A DNA stretch of 64,000 bases from Aureimonas populi (GCF_017815515.1 NZ_CP072611.1:434001-498000); one strand, 5' to 3'. Positions 18,355 to 27,649 are shown, counted from the first letter of the stretch. Translations and numbers: made by a program. The notes: generated by a model from the letters alone, not told the origin.

Positions 18355-19281
18355 TCAGTTCCCGTCGGGGAAGATGACCGATCCGATGTCCAGCGGCTCG
18401 TCCGTCATGCCGTTCTCGGACAGGAAGGCGGCGATGCCCTCATAGCCCTCCACATCCTCGGGCGTGAAGTCGCGCACCGTCCAGCTATAGATGGCCAGCG
18501 TCTCGGCGACCTCGTCGGCGGGCAGCCCGGTCTGGGCCGCGATCGGCACGCTGGCGGCCTGCGGGTCCTCGGTGATCATCCGCGCAGCCTCCCGCACCAC
18601 GCCCAGAAGCGTCTCGGCCGCCTCGCCGTTGGCCTCGTACCAGGTGGGATTGGCGCTCAGCCACATATGCGAGAAGTAGCCCGCCTCGCCGCTGGTCAGG
18701 AGGCTCTTGCCGCCCGCCTCCACCCCCATGCTGGCCAGCGGCTCCCACACGAAATAGCCGTCGATATCCCCGCGCGCCAGCAAGGCGGGCAGCTCGGGCG
18801 CGCCGACGGAGACGAACTCGACGCCGGCCGCGTCCCGGCCGAAGGTCTTCAGCGCCGCGCGGGCGGCATATTCGCTGACCGACCCCGGTACGATGCCGAA
18901 GGTCTCGATATCCTCGAACCCCTTGATGTCCGCTCCCACGGTGAGCCGGATCGAGATGCCCGATTCATGGACCACGGCCAGCGGGACGAGCGGCGCGCGG
19001 GCGATGCGGATCATCGTCGTCATGTCGGCCGCGGCGGTCAGATCGACGACGCCCGTCAGCGCCGCGTCCACGCCCTCGCCCCCTTGCGCGAAGCGCACCA
19101 GCTCGACCTCCAGCCCGGCCTCCTCGAACAGGCCGAGCTCGTCGGCCAGATAATAGGCGCCATGGGCCGGATCGACGCCAAGGCCGATGCGCACGGCCTG
19201 CGCGGCGGCGGGGCCCGCCGGGGCGAACACGGCGAGAGCGGCGAGAGCCGCGGCGATGGAATGGGCTGTTGTCCGGGGCAC
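18355..19281 (-). CDS. ABC transporter substrate-binding protein, NMT1/SsuA type (importer 2)
   Basis: This 308-residue periplasmic protein opens the importer operon. A Sec signal peptide covers about residues 1-28 (AGPAAAQA). The mature part starts with VRIGLGVDPAHGAYYLADELGLFEEAGL without break into the family fold, and has the second-lobe motif ARGDIDGYFVWEPLASMG. The ligand is unknown; the family binds sulfonates, nitrate, pyrimidines or small aromatic acids. An NTF2-like gene lies just upstream on the same strand. Confidence 0.88.
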   Translation of the reverse strand: MPRTTAHSIAAALAALAVFAPAGPAAAQAVRIGLGVDPAHGAYYLADELGLFEEAGLEVELVRFAQGGEGVDAALTGVVDLTAAADMTTMIRIARAPLVPLAVVHESGISIRLTVGADIKGFEDIETFGIVPGSVSEYAARAALKTFGRDAAGVEFVSVGAPELPALLARGDIDGYFVWEPLASMGVEAGGKSLLTSGEAGYFSHMWLSANPTWYEANGEAAETLLGVVREAARMITEDPQAASVPIAAQTGLPADEVAETLAIYSWTVRDFTPEDVEGYEGIAAFLSENGMTDEPLDIGSVIFPDGN

Positions 19282-19324
19282 CGCTTATCTCCTTGTTCGT
19301 GGCTGTCGGTTCGTCTCGAAAATC

Positions 19325-19891
19325 TCAGGCGGCCGCCTCGCCGGGAGCGAAGAGGACGGATTTTTCGGGAATGCTGGACGCCCACCCCTCGGGCAGGTCG
19401 GCGATGAAGACGTTCTCGGTGCGGTAGCGCGACATCTTCCACACGCCGTCGACGCGCTTGAACGCGTTGAACAGCCGGCTGGAGCGCAGGAGCGAGCGGC
19501 CGTCGGCGAAGATCCAGGGCTGGAAATGCACCCAGCTTCCCTCGGCCTCATCGCCCCGCACCTCGATATGCTCCGAGGTGATGTAGTGGCAGTTGAGGAC
19601 GAGCTCGTTCTCCTTCGGCTCGAAGAAGGCGGTGAAGTGCGCGCGGATGGCATCCTTGCCGCGGCTCTTGCCGAACTGGTTGTCGTAGAACGACCCGACG
19701 CCCTCCCACGTGGCGTCCGCGGTGAACAGGTCCACGATCATCTCCACGCGCTCGCGCCATTGCGCCCGCGGAACGGGGAGCGGGGTGTCGCACAGATAGG
19801 CGTAGCGGGCGATCAGCCGGCGGATATCCGCCTCGGCGCGCAAGGCTGCAAGTTCGGTCGACAGCCGTGCGACGGTGGCCTCGAGGCTCAT
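19325..19891 (-). CDS. SnoaL/NTF2-like protein (SnoaL_4 type)
   Basis: This 188-residue protein has the SnoaL-like N-terminus (LRAEADIRRLIARYAYLCD) and the core strand pattern with HYITSEHIEV near residue 95, resembling polyketide cyclase, hydroxysteroid dehydratase and dioxygenase beta-subunit folds. It lies 43 bases upstream of importer 2 on the same strand and is probably its first gene. It could be a small hydrolase, dehydratase or binding protein for the imported compound. No activity can be assigned. Confidence 0.75.
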   Translation of the reverse strand: MSLEATVARLSTELAALRAEADIRRLIARYAYLCDTPLPVPRAQWRERVEMIVDLFTADATWEGVGSFYDNQFGKSRGKDAIRAHFTAFFEPKENELVLNCHYITSEHIEVRGDEAEGSWVHFQPWIFADGRSLLRSSRLFNAFKRVDGVWKMSRYRTENVFIADLPEGWASSIPEKSVLFAPGEAAA

Positions 19892-20010
19892 GGAGATCTA
19901 CCCTTCCGGAACGCGGGCGACCGGCGCCGGCGACAGGCCCCAAGGCTAGGACGGCCCCGAGCGAGGCTTCCAGCGCCCGAATATCCGTTCTGGAGAATTC
20001 GGCCCTTGCG

Positions 20011-21636
20011 TCAGGACGCGAGGCTGGGCTGCCGGTCCTTTGGCGAGGCGGCGAGGATCGCCTTGCAGGCCCCCGCGAGGACGACGCGTCCATCCGCCGC
20101 GCCCGCGCGCAGCGCCGCGTTGAGATGCTCGCCGAGGATGCGCGCGATGGCGACATCGCCGGGCGGCGGCAGGGGCGCGCGGGGGCCGAGCCGCTGCTCG
20201 CGCTCCAGCGAAAGCGCCAGCCGCCGGATCGGCGAGGTGCGCGCCCGCTCCGGATCGTGCGCGAGGCTGAAGAGGGGCGAGGTCCGCAAGCCGCGCTCGG
20301 GCTGGCGCGCCTCCATCCATTCGAGCACGCGCAGCGCCAGCGCCCGCCGGGGCTCCGGCAGGTTGGCCGGAACGGCGAGAAGGAACGCGTCGCAGGATAT
20401 GCGCCGCTTCGCCCCGCCGCCGGGAACGGGGCGATACAGGACACGCTGCTTGACGATGGAGGCCAGGTCCAGTTCGAAGCGCGAGGCCGCCAGCGAGGAG
20501 ACGAGGCACAGCGCCGCCCGCCCGGAGGCGAAGGCGGCAACCGCCTCCGCCTCGCCCGCTTCCAGCACGCCCGGCGCCGAATACGGCAGCAGCGCCCGAA
20601 GGCATTCGAAGGCGGCCAGCGCCTCGGGCGAGGAGAGCAGAGCCTCCACACCAGGTGCGGCGGCCAGGGGGCTGCGTGCGTCGAGGAGGCTGAGAAAGGT
20701 GCGGCCGAGGTCGCCCCCGCAGCGCCCGCTCCACGCGATGCCGCTGCGGCCGGCGCGCGGATCGTGCAGGCGGCGGGCCGCCTCCACCATCTCCGCCGCG
20801 CTTGCCGGGGGCGGCACGGACGCCTCCTCGCAGAGATCGCCCCGCACGGCCAGAAGATCGAGCGCGACATGGGCGGGCACGGCATGGCGCGTGCTGGCCG
20901 CCGAGGGCCACCGAGCCGCCCCCTCGGCCGCGCCCGGCGCGGCGCCGAGCGGAAGAAGCGCCCCGGCCTCGGCGAGCGGGGGCACCCATTCGGCCGGCAG
21001 CGCCACGATATCGAACTCCGACAAGGGCCGGGCGGCATTGCTCCACACCCGCTCGTGAAGCGCCGGCCGGGGCAGGAGGGTGAAGCGGCTGGAGCGGCCC
21101 AGCCGGCTGCGCAGATCGGTCCAGGCATGGCGCAGCGACAGGAAGTACCAGTCCTCGTGCAACAGGAAGCGCAGGTCGGAAACCTCGCCGATGGCGCGGA
21201 TTTCCTGGAGCTGGCGCTCGCTCAGGGCCTGCTTCTGGTGCAGGCCGCCGAGGAAGAAGTCGGCCTCCTCCACCCCCTGCCCCTCCCCCATGAGCATGGC
21301 GAGTTCGACCTTCACCCCTGCCGCGAAGCGAGAGAAGCGCTCCAGGAAGTCGCTTGTCGGATAATAGAGGAAGCGCTTGCCGCCCGCCCGCCTCAGCCGT
21401 CGTTCGAACAGGCCGAGGGCGAGCAGCCGCTGGATGTGCCGTGTCGCGGTGCCATAGGGCAGGCCGGACAGCGTAACGAGGCCCGACAGGGTGATCGGGC
21501 GCGACTGAACGTGGAGGCGCACGAGCGGGCTCAGAACGCGCCAGTCGTCCGGCTCGGCCTCCGGGAAGGCTTCGGCGAACCGCTGCCGCAGCCGGTCGAG
21601 AAGAGAAACGACCCGCATGAGCTCGTAGTCGTTCAT
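20011..21636 (-). CDS. Winged-helix regulator fused to a solute-binding-protein-like domain
   Basis: This 541-residue protein begins with a winged helix-turn-helix of MarR-like style (residues about 35-100, VTLSGLPYGTATRHIQRLLA) followed by a helical linker. From about residue 180 it looks like a type 1 extracellular solute-binding protein: FDIVALPAEWVPPLAEAG corresponds to the DIV.LD..WVPELA.AG segment, AFASGRAALCLVSSLAAS to the F.SGKAAM segment, and CDAFLLAVPANLPEPRRA to the lobe containing the G..AIPA.S motif. There is no signal peptide, so it would act in the cytosol as a one-component sensor. It is divergent from the panE-like gene, with a palindromic operator between them. Function is inferred from architecture. 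Confidence 0.65.
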   Translation of the reverse strand: MNDYELMRVVSLLDRLRQRFAEAFPEAEPDDWRVLSPLVRLHVQSRPITLSGLVTLSGLPYGTATRHIQRLLALGLFERRLRRAGGKRFLYYPTSDFLERFSRFAAGVKVELAMLMGEGQGVEEADFFLGGLHQKQALSERQLQEIRAIGEVSDLRFLLHEDWYFLSLRHAWTDLRSRLGRSSRFTLLPRPALHERVWSNAARPLSEFDIVALPAEWVPPLAEAGALLPLGAAPGAAEGAARWPSAASTRHAVPAHVALDLLAVRGDLCEEASVPPPASAAEMVEAARRLHDPRAGRSGIAWSGRCGGDLGRTFLSLLDARSPLAAAPGVEALLSSPEALAAFECLRALLPYSAPGVLEAGEAEAVAAFASGRAALCLVSSLAASRFELDLASIVKQRVLYRPVPGGGAKRRISCDAFLLAVPANLPEPRRALALRVLEWMEARQPERGLRTSPLFSLAHDPERARTSPIRRLALSLEREQRLGPRAPLPPPGDVAIARILGEHLNAALRAGAADGRVVLAGACKAILAASPKDRQPSLAS

Positions 21637-21735
21637 CCCGCCTCAGTCCCTTTCCCTATCGGCCCCGCCAGCCACCCGGCACGCTGCCTATTTATCAATC
21701 ACATTTTTATCTTGCCTCACAACTCGCCATCCCGA

Positions 21736-21755
21736 TACAGTAATATTCACGTATT
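21736..21755. promoter_or_regulatory. Operator copy 3 (IacR-like palindrome) between the fusion regulator and the panE-like operon
   Basis: The 20 bases TACAGTAATATTCACGTATT match the palindrome in front of the iac operon (41901-41920) at 16 of 20 positions, and the flanks CCGA / TCGG extend the symmetry. The site lies about 13 bases before the panE-like ATG, so binding there would block expression of that operon; the divergent fusion-regulator gene starts about 100 bases away. Confidence 0.6.
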
Positions 21756-21768
21756 CGGAGGCTTGGCC

Positions 21769-22770
21769 ATGTCCGACCCCGCCATCACGATCATCGGCGC
21801 CGGTGCGATCGGCTCGTTCCTGGCGACGCGGCTGGCAGAGGCCGGTCTCGCCACGACGCTGGTCGCGCGCGGCGCGAGGCTGGAACAGCTCCGGGCGCGG
21901 GCGCCGGCCCTGTGCGGCGGCGCGAAAGGGCACCGGGGCAGGATCGACCCCGCGCCCCGCGCCACCGGCCCCGCCGATATCCTTTTCCTGTGCGTGAAGG
22001 CGCATGCGCTGCGCGAGGCGCTGGCCGCCAACGGCGCGGCGAACGGCCCCGGCACCACGGTGGTGCCCCTCGTCAACGGCATCCCCTTCTGGCATTTCGC
22101 CGACAGGCCGGAGGGCGAGCGATCCGTGCCGGTCATCGACCCGGAGGGCGCGATTCTGGCGGCGGCGGGGCCCCATGCGGTGCTCGGCTGCGTGACCTAC
22201 ATCGCCGCCGAACTCACCGGGGACGGCGATGTCCTCTCCCCGACGGCGCCGCGCCTGGCGCTCGGCCCCGCCCGTGCCGGGGGGCCGGATGGGCGGGCGG
22301 TGGCCGCGCTGGCCGCGCGCGCCGGCATCGATGTCGAGCGGCCCCGAGACATCCGCTCCGCCGTCTGGCACAAGCTCGCCATCAACCTTGCCACCAACCC
22401 GCTTTCAGCGCTCACCGACACTTCAGTCGGCGAGATCGCGGCGAACGCGGAGCTTCTGGCGATCGCCGCCGACATCGCGGCCGAGGTTCGTGCCCTCGCC
22501 GCCGCCTACGGCTTCGACACCGGCCTCTCGGCCGAGGGCCTTGCCGAGACCATGGCCGCCGCCAACGACTTCTCCACCTCCATGCGCCAGGACGCGCGGG
22601 CCGGCCGGCCGCTGGAACTGGGCGCCATCTGCCATGCGCCGCTGGCGCTCGCGGCCCGCGCGGGCGTGGCCATGCCCGTCACGCGCAGCATCGTCCACCT
22701 CCTTGCCGCCAGCGCGCCCGGGAAGGTCCGGCCCGCCCCGGCGCCCAACCTGGAAAGGGAAGTCGCATGA
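21769..22770 (+). CDS. Ketopantoate reductase family oxidoreductase (PanE/ApbA-like)
   Basis: This 333-residue NAD(P)H-dependent dehydrogenase has the Rossmann motif IIGAGAIGSFLATRLAEAG at residues 7-25, and the family catalytic lysine is present in VWHKLAINLATNPLSALTD. Standard PanE works in pantothenate synthesis, but its place in a regulated catabolic operon, directly coupled to an aldolase, suggests a different 2-oxo or 2-hydroxy acid. The ATG at 21769 follows an AGG-rich site; the open frame extends far upstream as a shadow of the minus-strand gene. It overlaps the next gene by four bases. Confidence 0.85.
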   Translation: MSDPAITIIGAGAIGSFLATRLAEAGLATTLVARGARLEQLRARAPALCGGAKGHRGRIDPAPRATGPADILFLCVKAHALREALAANGAANGPGTTVVPLVNGIPFWHFADRPEGERSVPVIDPEGAILAAAGPHAVLGCVTYIAAELTGDGDVLSPTAPRLALGPARAGGPDGRAVAALAARAGIDVERPRDIRSAVWHKLAINLATNPLSALTDTSVGEIAANAELLAIAADIAAEVRALAAAYGFDTGLSAEGLAETMAAANDFSTSMRQDARAGRPLELGAICHAPLALAARAGVAMPVTRSIVHLLAASAPGKVRPAPAPNLEREVA

Positions 22771-23522
22771 CCATCCATCCGAACGCCGTGGAGGCCCCGA
22801 AGACGGAACGGGAGCTGCGGGCCGAGCTGGCCGACTTCTACCACCTCGTCAGCTATCTCGGCTGGACCGAGCTGATCTTCAACCACATCTCGCTGCGCGT
22901 GCCGGGCCCCGAGCACCACTATCTCGTCAACCCCTTCGGCCTGCATTACGACGAGATCACCCCGGACAATCTGATCAAGGTGGGGATCGACGGACGCAAG
23001 GTGGAGCCTTCCCCCTACGAGGCGAACCCGGCCGGCTTCGCGTTGCACGGCGTCATCCACGAGCACCGGCCCGATGTCGGCTGCGTGGCGCATACCCATA
23101 CGACGCCGATCTCGGCGGTGACGCTGAAGCAGGACGGTTTCGAGCACGACAGCTTCTACGGCGCCCAGCTCTTCGGCCGCATCGCCTACCACACCTTCGA
23201 GGGCATCACGCTCTATGACGAGGAGCGGGCGCGCATGCTGGCGAGCCTGGGCGAGAAGCATGTCCTCGTCCTGCGCAACCACGGCATCGCGGTGTGCGAG
23301 GCGAACGTGCCCAACACCTTCATGCTGCTCTGGACGGTGCAGCGCGCCGCCGAGATCCAGTGCGCCGCCGCGCCCATTCCCGGCGCCAACAATCCGCTGC
23401 CCGACGAGGTGCGCCAGAAATGCGCCGACGACGCACGCCGCCTCGTGGACGGCGCGCGCTTCTCGCAACTCCTGTTCGACGCCATGGTGCGCAAGATGAA
23501 GCGCGAGCGCCCGGAGTTCTGA
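22767..23522 (+). CDS. Class II aldolase/adducin family protein
   Basis: This 251-residue zinc-dependent aldolase-like protein has the adducin-type motifs LIFNHISLRVPG, YEANPAGFALHGVIHE and the metal-binding pair in VAHTHTTPISAV (near residues 111-122), with a third histidine in LVLRNHGIAVCE. Members cleave or decarboxylate sugar phosphates and hydroxy acids. The substrate is not readable. It is translationally coupled to the panE-like gene, so the pair probably performs sequential oxidation and carbon-carbon cleavage, or the reverse. Confidence 0.85.
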   Translation: MTIHPNAVEAPKTERELRAELADFYHLVSYLGWTELIFNHISLRVPGPEHHYLVNPFGLHYDEITPDNLIKVGIDGRKVEPSPYEANPAGFALHGVIHEHRPDVGCVAHTHTTPISAVTLKQDGFEHDSFYGAQLFGRIAYHTFEGITLYDEERARMLASLGEKHVLVLRNHGIAVCEANVPNTFMLLWTVQRAAEIQCAAAPIPGANNPLPDEVRQKCADDARRLVDGARFSQLLFDAMVRKMKRERPEF

Positions 23523-23537
23523 GGGAGAAGGCCCCTT

Positions 23538-23945
23538 CTACGGAATGACCGTCTCCTGCAGGAGAGCCCAGACCGGCGTCGGCCGGTCCGGGCGGTCGAC
23601 GAGGAGCGCCGTGGACCAGCGCTGCGTGGTGCCGCTGTCCTGCCGCTGCACCTCGCGATAGGTGATGAGGGCGCCGGCCTGCGACAGGGCCCGGAGCGTC
23701 ACGTCCTCGATCTCCATCACCAGCGTCGGCCGGCTGCCCCGCATACGCGGCAACGCCGCCGCCATGCCCTCGTGCGAGAGAAGGTTGCCCGCCGCGCCCA
23801 CCATGTGGAACGCCTCGTCGAAGCGCTCCATCACCTTTGCGGCGTCATCCCCGCCCTCGCCCCGGAACCAGGCCTGGAGCACGCGATGCAGGCCGTCGAT
23901 CTCGGCCAGCGCCCGCTCGGCGAAGGGAATCTCGTTTTCAGCCAT
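23538..23945 (-). CDS. SnoaL/NTF2-like small protein
   Basis: This 135-residue protein with an NTF2-like pattern contains AFHMVGAAGNLLSHEGMAA and a C-terminal strand pair TTQRWSTALLVDRPD then WALLQETVIP. It is the last gene of the minus-strand operon that begins with the importer at 29498, 37 bases after the hydroxyacyl-CoA-dehydrogenase-like gene. Members of this fold serve as small isomerases, dehydratases or binding proteins; IacI of indole-acetate pathways is also of this kind, but equivalence is not shown. Confidence 0.7.
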   Translation of the reverse strand: MAENEIPFAERALAEIDGLHRVLQAWFRGEGGDDAAKVMERFDEAFHMVGAAGNLLSHEGMAAALPRMRGSRPTLVMEIEDVTLRALSQAGALITYREVQRQDSGTTQRWSTALLVDRPDRPTPVWALLQETVIP

Positions 23946-23982
23946 CGGTCTTTCCTTGCAGTTGGTGTTCAGGGAGCGGCCT

Positions 23983-24987
23983 TCACAGGCGCGGCGGATA
24001 GGCGAGGCCCTGCGCGCGCAGGCGGTCCACGAAGGCGGCCAGGCGCTCCTGGCGATAGGCCGGCACGTCGCGGCCCTCATGGTCGAGGAAGCCGCGCCCG
24101 GCGGTGAGCCCGATCCGCCCCTCCTCCATGTTGCGCCGGACGATGGCGGGGGCGGCGTAGCGCTCGTCGCCCAGCGCGCCGGCCAGATAGCGGCTGGCAT
24201 GATACAGCGTGTCGCCCCCGCCCCAGTCGATGAACTCCAGCAGGCCGAGCACGGAGAAGCGCAGGCCGAAGCCGTAGCGCACGGCCTTCTCGATCTCCTC
24301 GACGGAGGCCACGCCCTCCTCCACCAGCCGCGCGGCCTCGTTCATCGCCACGGACTGGAGCCGCGGCACGATGTAGCCCGGGCTCGGCGCGCAGCGCACC
24401 GGCACCTTGCCGATCCGCTCCAGCACGGCGCACAGCCGGTCCACGACGGCCGGATCGGTGCCCGCGCCGGGCGCGATCTCGACCAGTGGCACCAGGAAGG
24501 CCGGGTTCAGCCAGTGCGCGTTGAGGAAGCGGCCGGGGCCGGCGACGGCCGGTGACAGATCGTCGACGAGGATCGTGGAGGTCGTGGAGGCGATGATCGC
24601 CTCCGGCCCGACCAGCGCCGAGGCCTCGGCCAGCGCCTCGCGCTTCAGCGCGACGATCTCGGGGAAGCCCTCGAAGACGATGTCGGCCGCACGAAGGGCC
24701 GGGGCCGCGTCGCCTCGGCTCACCAACGCCACCCGCCCGGCGATGGTCTCGACCGCGGGGCCGGGCGCAAAGAGGCCGAGCTCGGCGAGGAGGGCGAGCG
24801 TCTCGCGGACCTCCGCCTCCGCCTTGCGCGCCAGAGCGTCGAAATCCGGCGCGGGCCGGGCCTTGAAGTCGATGAGCGCGACTTCGTGCCCGGCATAGGC
24901 GAAGACGGTGGCGATGCCGCGCCCCATGCGCCCTGCGCCCAGAATGGCGATCTTCTCGCGAGGAGCCTCTGCCCGCTCGGCGCTCAT
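23983..24987 (-). CDS. 3-Hydroxyacyl-CoA dehydrogenase family protein
   Basis: This 334-residue NAD-binding enzyme has the Rossmann motif ILGAGRMGRGIATVFAYAG (residues 14-32), the family segment NAHWLNPAFLVPLVEIAPG near residue 155 and a C-terminal helical domain ending in TAGRGFLDHEGRDVPAY. It is the size of stand-alone 3-hydroxybutyryl-CoA or L-gulonate dehydrogenases and probably oxidises a beta-hydroxy acid. Its start overlaps the stop of the opine-dehydrogenase-like gene by four bases. Confidence 0.85.
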   Translation of the reverse strand: MSAERAEAPREKIAILGAGRMGRGIATVFAYAGHEVALIDFKARPAPDFDALARKAEAEVRETLALLAELGLFAPGPAVETIAGRVALVSRGDAAPALRAADIVFEGFPEIVALKREALAEASALVGPEAIIASTTSTILVDDLSPAVAGPGRFLNAHWLNPAFLVPLVEIAPGAGTDPAVVDRLCAVLERIGKVPVRCAPSPGYIVPRLQSVAMNEAARLVEEGVASVEEIEKAVRYGFGLRFSVLGLLEFIDWGGGDTLYHASRYLAGALGDERYAAPAIVRRNMEEGRIGLTAGRGFLDHEGRDVPAYRQERLAAFVDRLRAQGLAYPPRL

Positions 24988-26078
24988 GACGGGTAGCCCT
25001 CGGCAAGGAACGCCTGGAGTTCGGCGCGGTCCAGAGCCGCAAGACCCAGCTTCCCCAGCGGCCGGCCCTCCAGGGCGAAGTCCCGCCCCGCCATGATGGA
25101 GCCGAGAGCGAGCAGGCCCCGCGCCACCGGCACCTCGACGCCCGCCATGGCCGCGACCGAGCAGAGGAGCGACAGGCCGAGCCCGATATCCTCCAGGACG
25201 TAACGATGCTCGGTGAGCACGATCTTCTCGCGCCAGTCGCCCGAATCGGTCAGCTCGTCATGAGAGCCGCGCCCGTACATCCATTCCTCGCCCGTGCGCG
25301 AATAATGGTCCGCGAGCGGAAAATGCGGCGCCCCGTAGCCCAGCGCCTCGCGCAGCGCCATGCGCTCGGCGTCGAGCGCGTCCGTCACGCGCCGGATGGC
25401 CGGCTGAGTGCCCTCATTGTGGATGTCCCAGGCCTCGAAATGCTCCAGCGGCCCCGCATTCATCACGATCAGCGGCGGGTGGATCACCGGCCCGGCATTC
25501 ATCAGCGCGCCGGACAGAACGCCGCCGCAGGGCACGATGCAGCCCGGAAACGCCGCTTCGATGACGCCGAGCGCGTGGTCCGCGAGGCGTGAGGGGAAGA
25601 CGCCGGTCGGCAGGCGCGTCGCCCGGCCGCTGACGACGATCTCGGCAAAGCCGTGCTTTCGCACCAGCCAGGGCAGCGTGCCGGATTCGGCGAAGGCGAC
25701 CCCGGAGGCGGTGCCCGCCGCCTGCGCCGCCCGCGCGAAGACGAGCGTTCCGAGCGTTCCGGGCGGCAGATGCACGACCTGGCCGGGCCGCAGATGCGGC
25801 GCCAGCCTCTGCGCCAGTTCCTCATGCGTCGTCGCCGGCAGCGGCGCGATGATGTACCGCGCGCCGGACACGGCTGCTGCGATGTCGTCCGTCACGCGCG
25901 CCAGCACGGCCTCGCGCCGCCCCTTGCGGTCGCGCAGCACGATCCTGCGCCCCAGCGCCTCGTGCTCGGCCACCTCGCGCGCGCCTCGGCGCCAGAGCGT
26001 CACCTCGTGTCCGGCCAGCGAGAAATCCGCCGCCGCCGCGAACGAGCCGTTGCCTCCCCCCAGGACTGCGATGCGCAT
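24984..26078 (-). CDS. Opine/octopine dehydrogenase family NAD(P)-binding protein
   Basis: This 364-residue protein has an N-terminal Rossmann domain (VLGGGNGSFAAAADFSLAGH) and a C-terminal octopine-dehydrogenase-type domain with NAGPVIHPPLIVMNAG near residue 200, the conserved His-containing motif of that family. Opine dehydrogenases join an amino acid and a keto acid reductively; a catabolic oxidation is equally possible. The ATG at 26078 has GGGGAG eight bases before it and is preferred over a GTG nine bases upstream. It lies 45 bases after the permease genes and is coupled to the next gene. Confidence 0.82.
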   Translation of the reverse strand: MRIAVLGGGNGSFAAAADFSLAGHEVTLWRRGAREVAEHEALGRRIVLRDRKGRREAVLARVTDDIAAAVSGARYIIAPLPATTHEELAQRLAPHLRPGQVVHLPPGTLGTLVFARAAQAAGTASGVAFAESGTLPWLVRKHGFAEIVVSGRATRLPTGVFPSRLADHALGVIEAAFPGCIVPCGGVLSGALMNAGPVIHPPLIVMNAGPLEHFEAWDIHNEGTQPAIRRVTDALDAERMALREALGYGAPHFPLADHYSRTGEEWMYGRGSHDELTDSGDWREKIVLTEHRYVLEDIGLGLSLLCSVAAMAGVEVPVARGLLALGSIMAGRDFALEGRPLGKLGLAALDRAELQAFLAEGYPS

Positions 26079-26123
26079 TCCGAGCACTCCCCTGCTTGCT
26101 GTGATGTGGATGGAACGGACGGA

Positions 26124-26885
26124 TCAGGCGTCCGGATAGCCGACGAGAAGGCGCCGCCGCAGCATGTTGAAGCCGGCGCTCAGGAGAAGGCCGAGGGCGG
26201 AGATCAGGATGATCGGCGCGAACATGTCGATCATCCTGAAATTGCGCGCCGCGTCGATCAGCACGTAGCCCAGCCCCTCGGTGGAGGAGATCATCTCCGA
26301 CAGGAACACGACGATGCAGGAAATGATCATGGCCACCCGGCAGCCCGTGAGGATGGTGGGCAGCGCGGCCGGCACGCTGACGAAGAACAGCGCATGCAGC
26401 GGCGAGGCTCCGGCCGAGCGCGCCGCCCAGACGAGCTTCGTCTCCACGTTCCTCAGCCCCTGGAAGGCAGCGAGATAGATGGGAAAGGCCGCCTCGGCCG
26501 CCACGAGGGCGATCTTGGACGCATCGCCGAAGCCCATGACGAGGATGAGCATCGGATAGAGCGCGATCTTGGGGATCGGCGCGAGGAGCTGCACGAGCGC
26601 GGTGAGCAGCGCGCGGGCGCGCGCGTCCAGAACCGCCAGCAGCGCCAGCGCGAGGCCGACGGCAAGGCCGATGGCAAAGCCGCTCGCCAGGCGGAACAGG
26701 GTGGTGGCGATATGCATGCGGAACTCGGAATCGCCGAGCAGCGTGAGCGTGCGCGTGAAGACGGCGAGCGGCGAGGGCAGCAGCGCGCGCGGCAGCGTCC
26801 CGTAGGCGGCCAGCGCGGCCCAGATGCCGATGACGGCGGCGATGGGCAGGAGGCCGAGCACGAAGGGGGCGTAGCGCGACTTCAT
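26124..26885 (-). CDS. ABC transporter permease B, NMT1/SsuC type (importer 3)
   Basis: This 253-residue membrane protein has an EAA-type loop AARSAGASPLHALFFVSVPAAL near residues 165-185, written here with its centre RSAGASPLHALFF. The start at 26885 overlaps the preceding permease stop by ATGA. Together with the other permease gene it suggests a heterodimeric membrane part, which is less usual for this family, where a homodimer is the rule. Confidence 0.88.
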   Translation of the reverse strand: MKSRYAPFVLGLLPIAAVIGIWAALAAYGTLPRALLPSPLAVFTRTLTLLGDSEFRMHIATTLFRLASGFAIGLAVGLALALLAVLDARARALLTALVQLLAPIPKIALYPMLILVMGFGDASKIALVAAEAAFPIYLAAFQGLRNVETKLVWAARSAGASPLHALFFVSVPAALPTILTGCRVAMIISCIVVFLSEMISSTEGLGYVLIDAARNFRMIDMFAPIILISALGLLLSAGFNMLRRRLLVGYPDA

Positions 26886-27649
26886 CCGCCGGAGGCCCCC
26901 AGGCTCTGTTGGGCGGGCGACCAGCTCAGGAAGAAGGCGCGGACCCGGTCGAAGCCGAGGTCGAGAAAATAGCCCATGGCCGCGATCAGCACGATCGCAC
27001 CGAACATTCGGTCGTAGAGCGCCATGTCCAGCGAGTTGAAGAGCAGGTTGCCGATGCCGTCCGTGCGCGCCACGATCTCGCTCGTCACCATGGTGATCAG
27101 GGCAAGGACGAGGCCCGTGCGCAGGCCGATGAAGATCTCCGGCAGCGCGGAGGGAAGCACCACGCGCAGGAGCTGCCCGCCGCGCCCCATGCCCATCGCC
27201 GCCGCGCTCCACACCACCACCTCGTTCACCGAGCGCGCCCCTTGCATGGAATGGAAGATGACCGGCAGGCTGACCCCGAGGAAGATGACGAGGATCTTCG
27301 ACATGTCCCCGACGCCGAGCCAGATCATCAGGATCGGCATCAGCGCGCCCTTCGGCACCGGGTAGATCGTCATCAGCAACGGGTTGAGAAGATGGGCGAA
27401 GACCGCGCTGCGGCCCATCATCAGCCCCACGCAGATGCCGAAGACGGCGGCGAGCCCGTAGCCGATGGCCATGCGGCGCAGCGACTGGAAGATGTCGTTG
27501 AGCGAGGACGGCTCGCCGAGGATGACGGGTAGCTGCGCGAGCGCGGTGAACGGCCCCGGCAGCGCGGCCAGGCCCAGGCTGCGATGGGCGACCTCCCAGC
27601 ACAGGATGAGGAACGCGACGGCCAGAAGCGTGGAGGCGACCCGCTTCAT
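26882..27649 (-). CDS. ABC transporter permease A, NMT1/SsuC type (importer 3)
   Basis: This 255-residue membrane protein has about six helices and the coupling loop WSAAAMGMGRGGQLLRVVLP near residues 155-175. Its start at 27649 overlaps the ATPase stop (ATGA). It pairs with the second permease gene just downstream. The open frame continues upstream across the ATPase gene as a shadow, so the inner ATG is chosen. Confidence 0.88.
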   Translation of the reverse strand: MKRVASTLLAVAFLILCWEVAHRSLGLAALPGPFTALAQLPVILGEPSSLNDIFQSLRRMAIGYGLAAVFGICVGLMMGRSAVFAHLLNPLLMTIYPVPKGALMPILMIWLGVGDMSKILVIFLGVSLPVIFHSMQGARSVNEVVVWSAAAMGMGRGGQLLRVVLPSALPEIFIGLRTGLVLALITMVTSEIVARTDGIGNLLFNSLDMALYDRMFGAIVLIAAMGYFLDLGFDRVRAFFLSWSPAQQSLGASGG

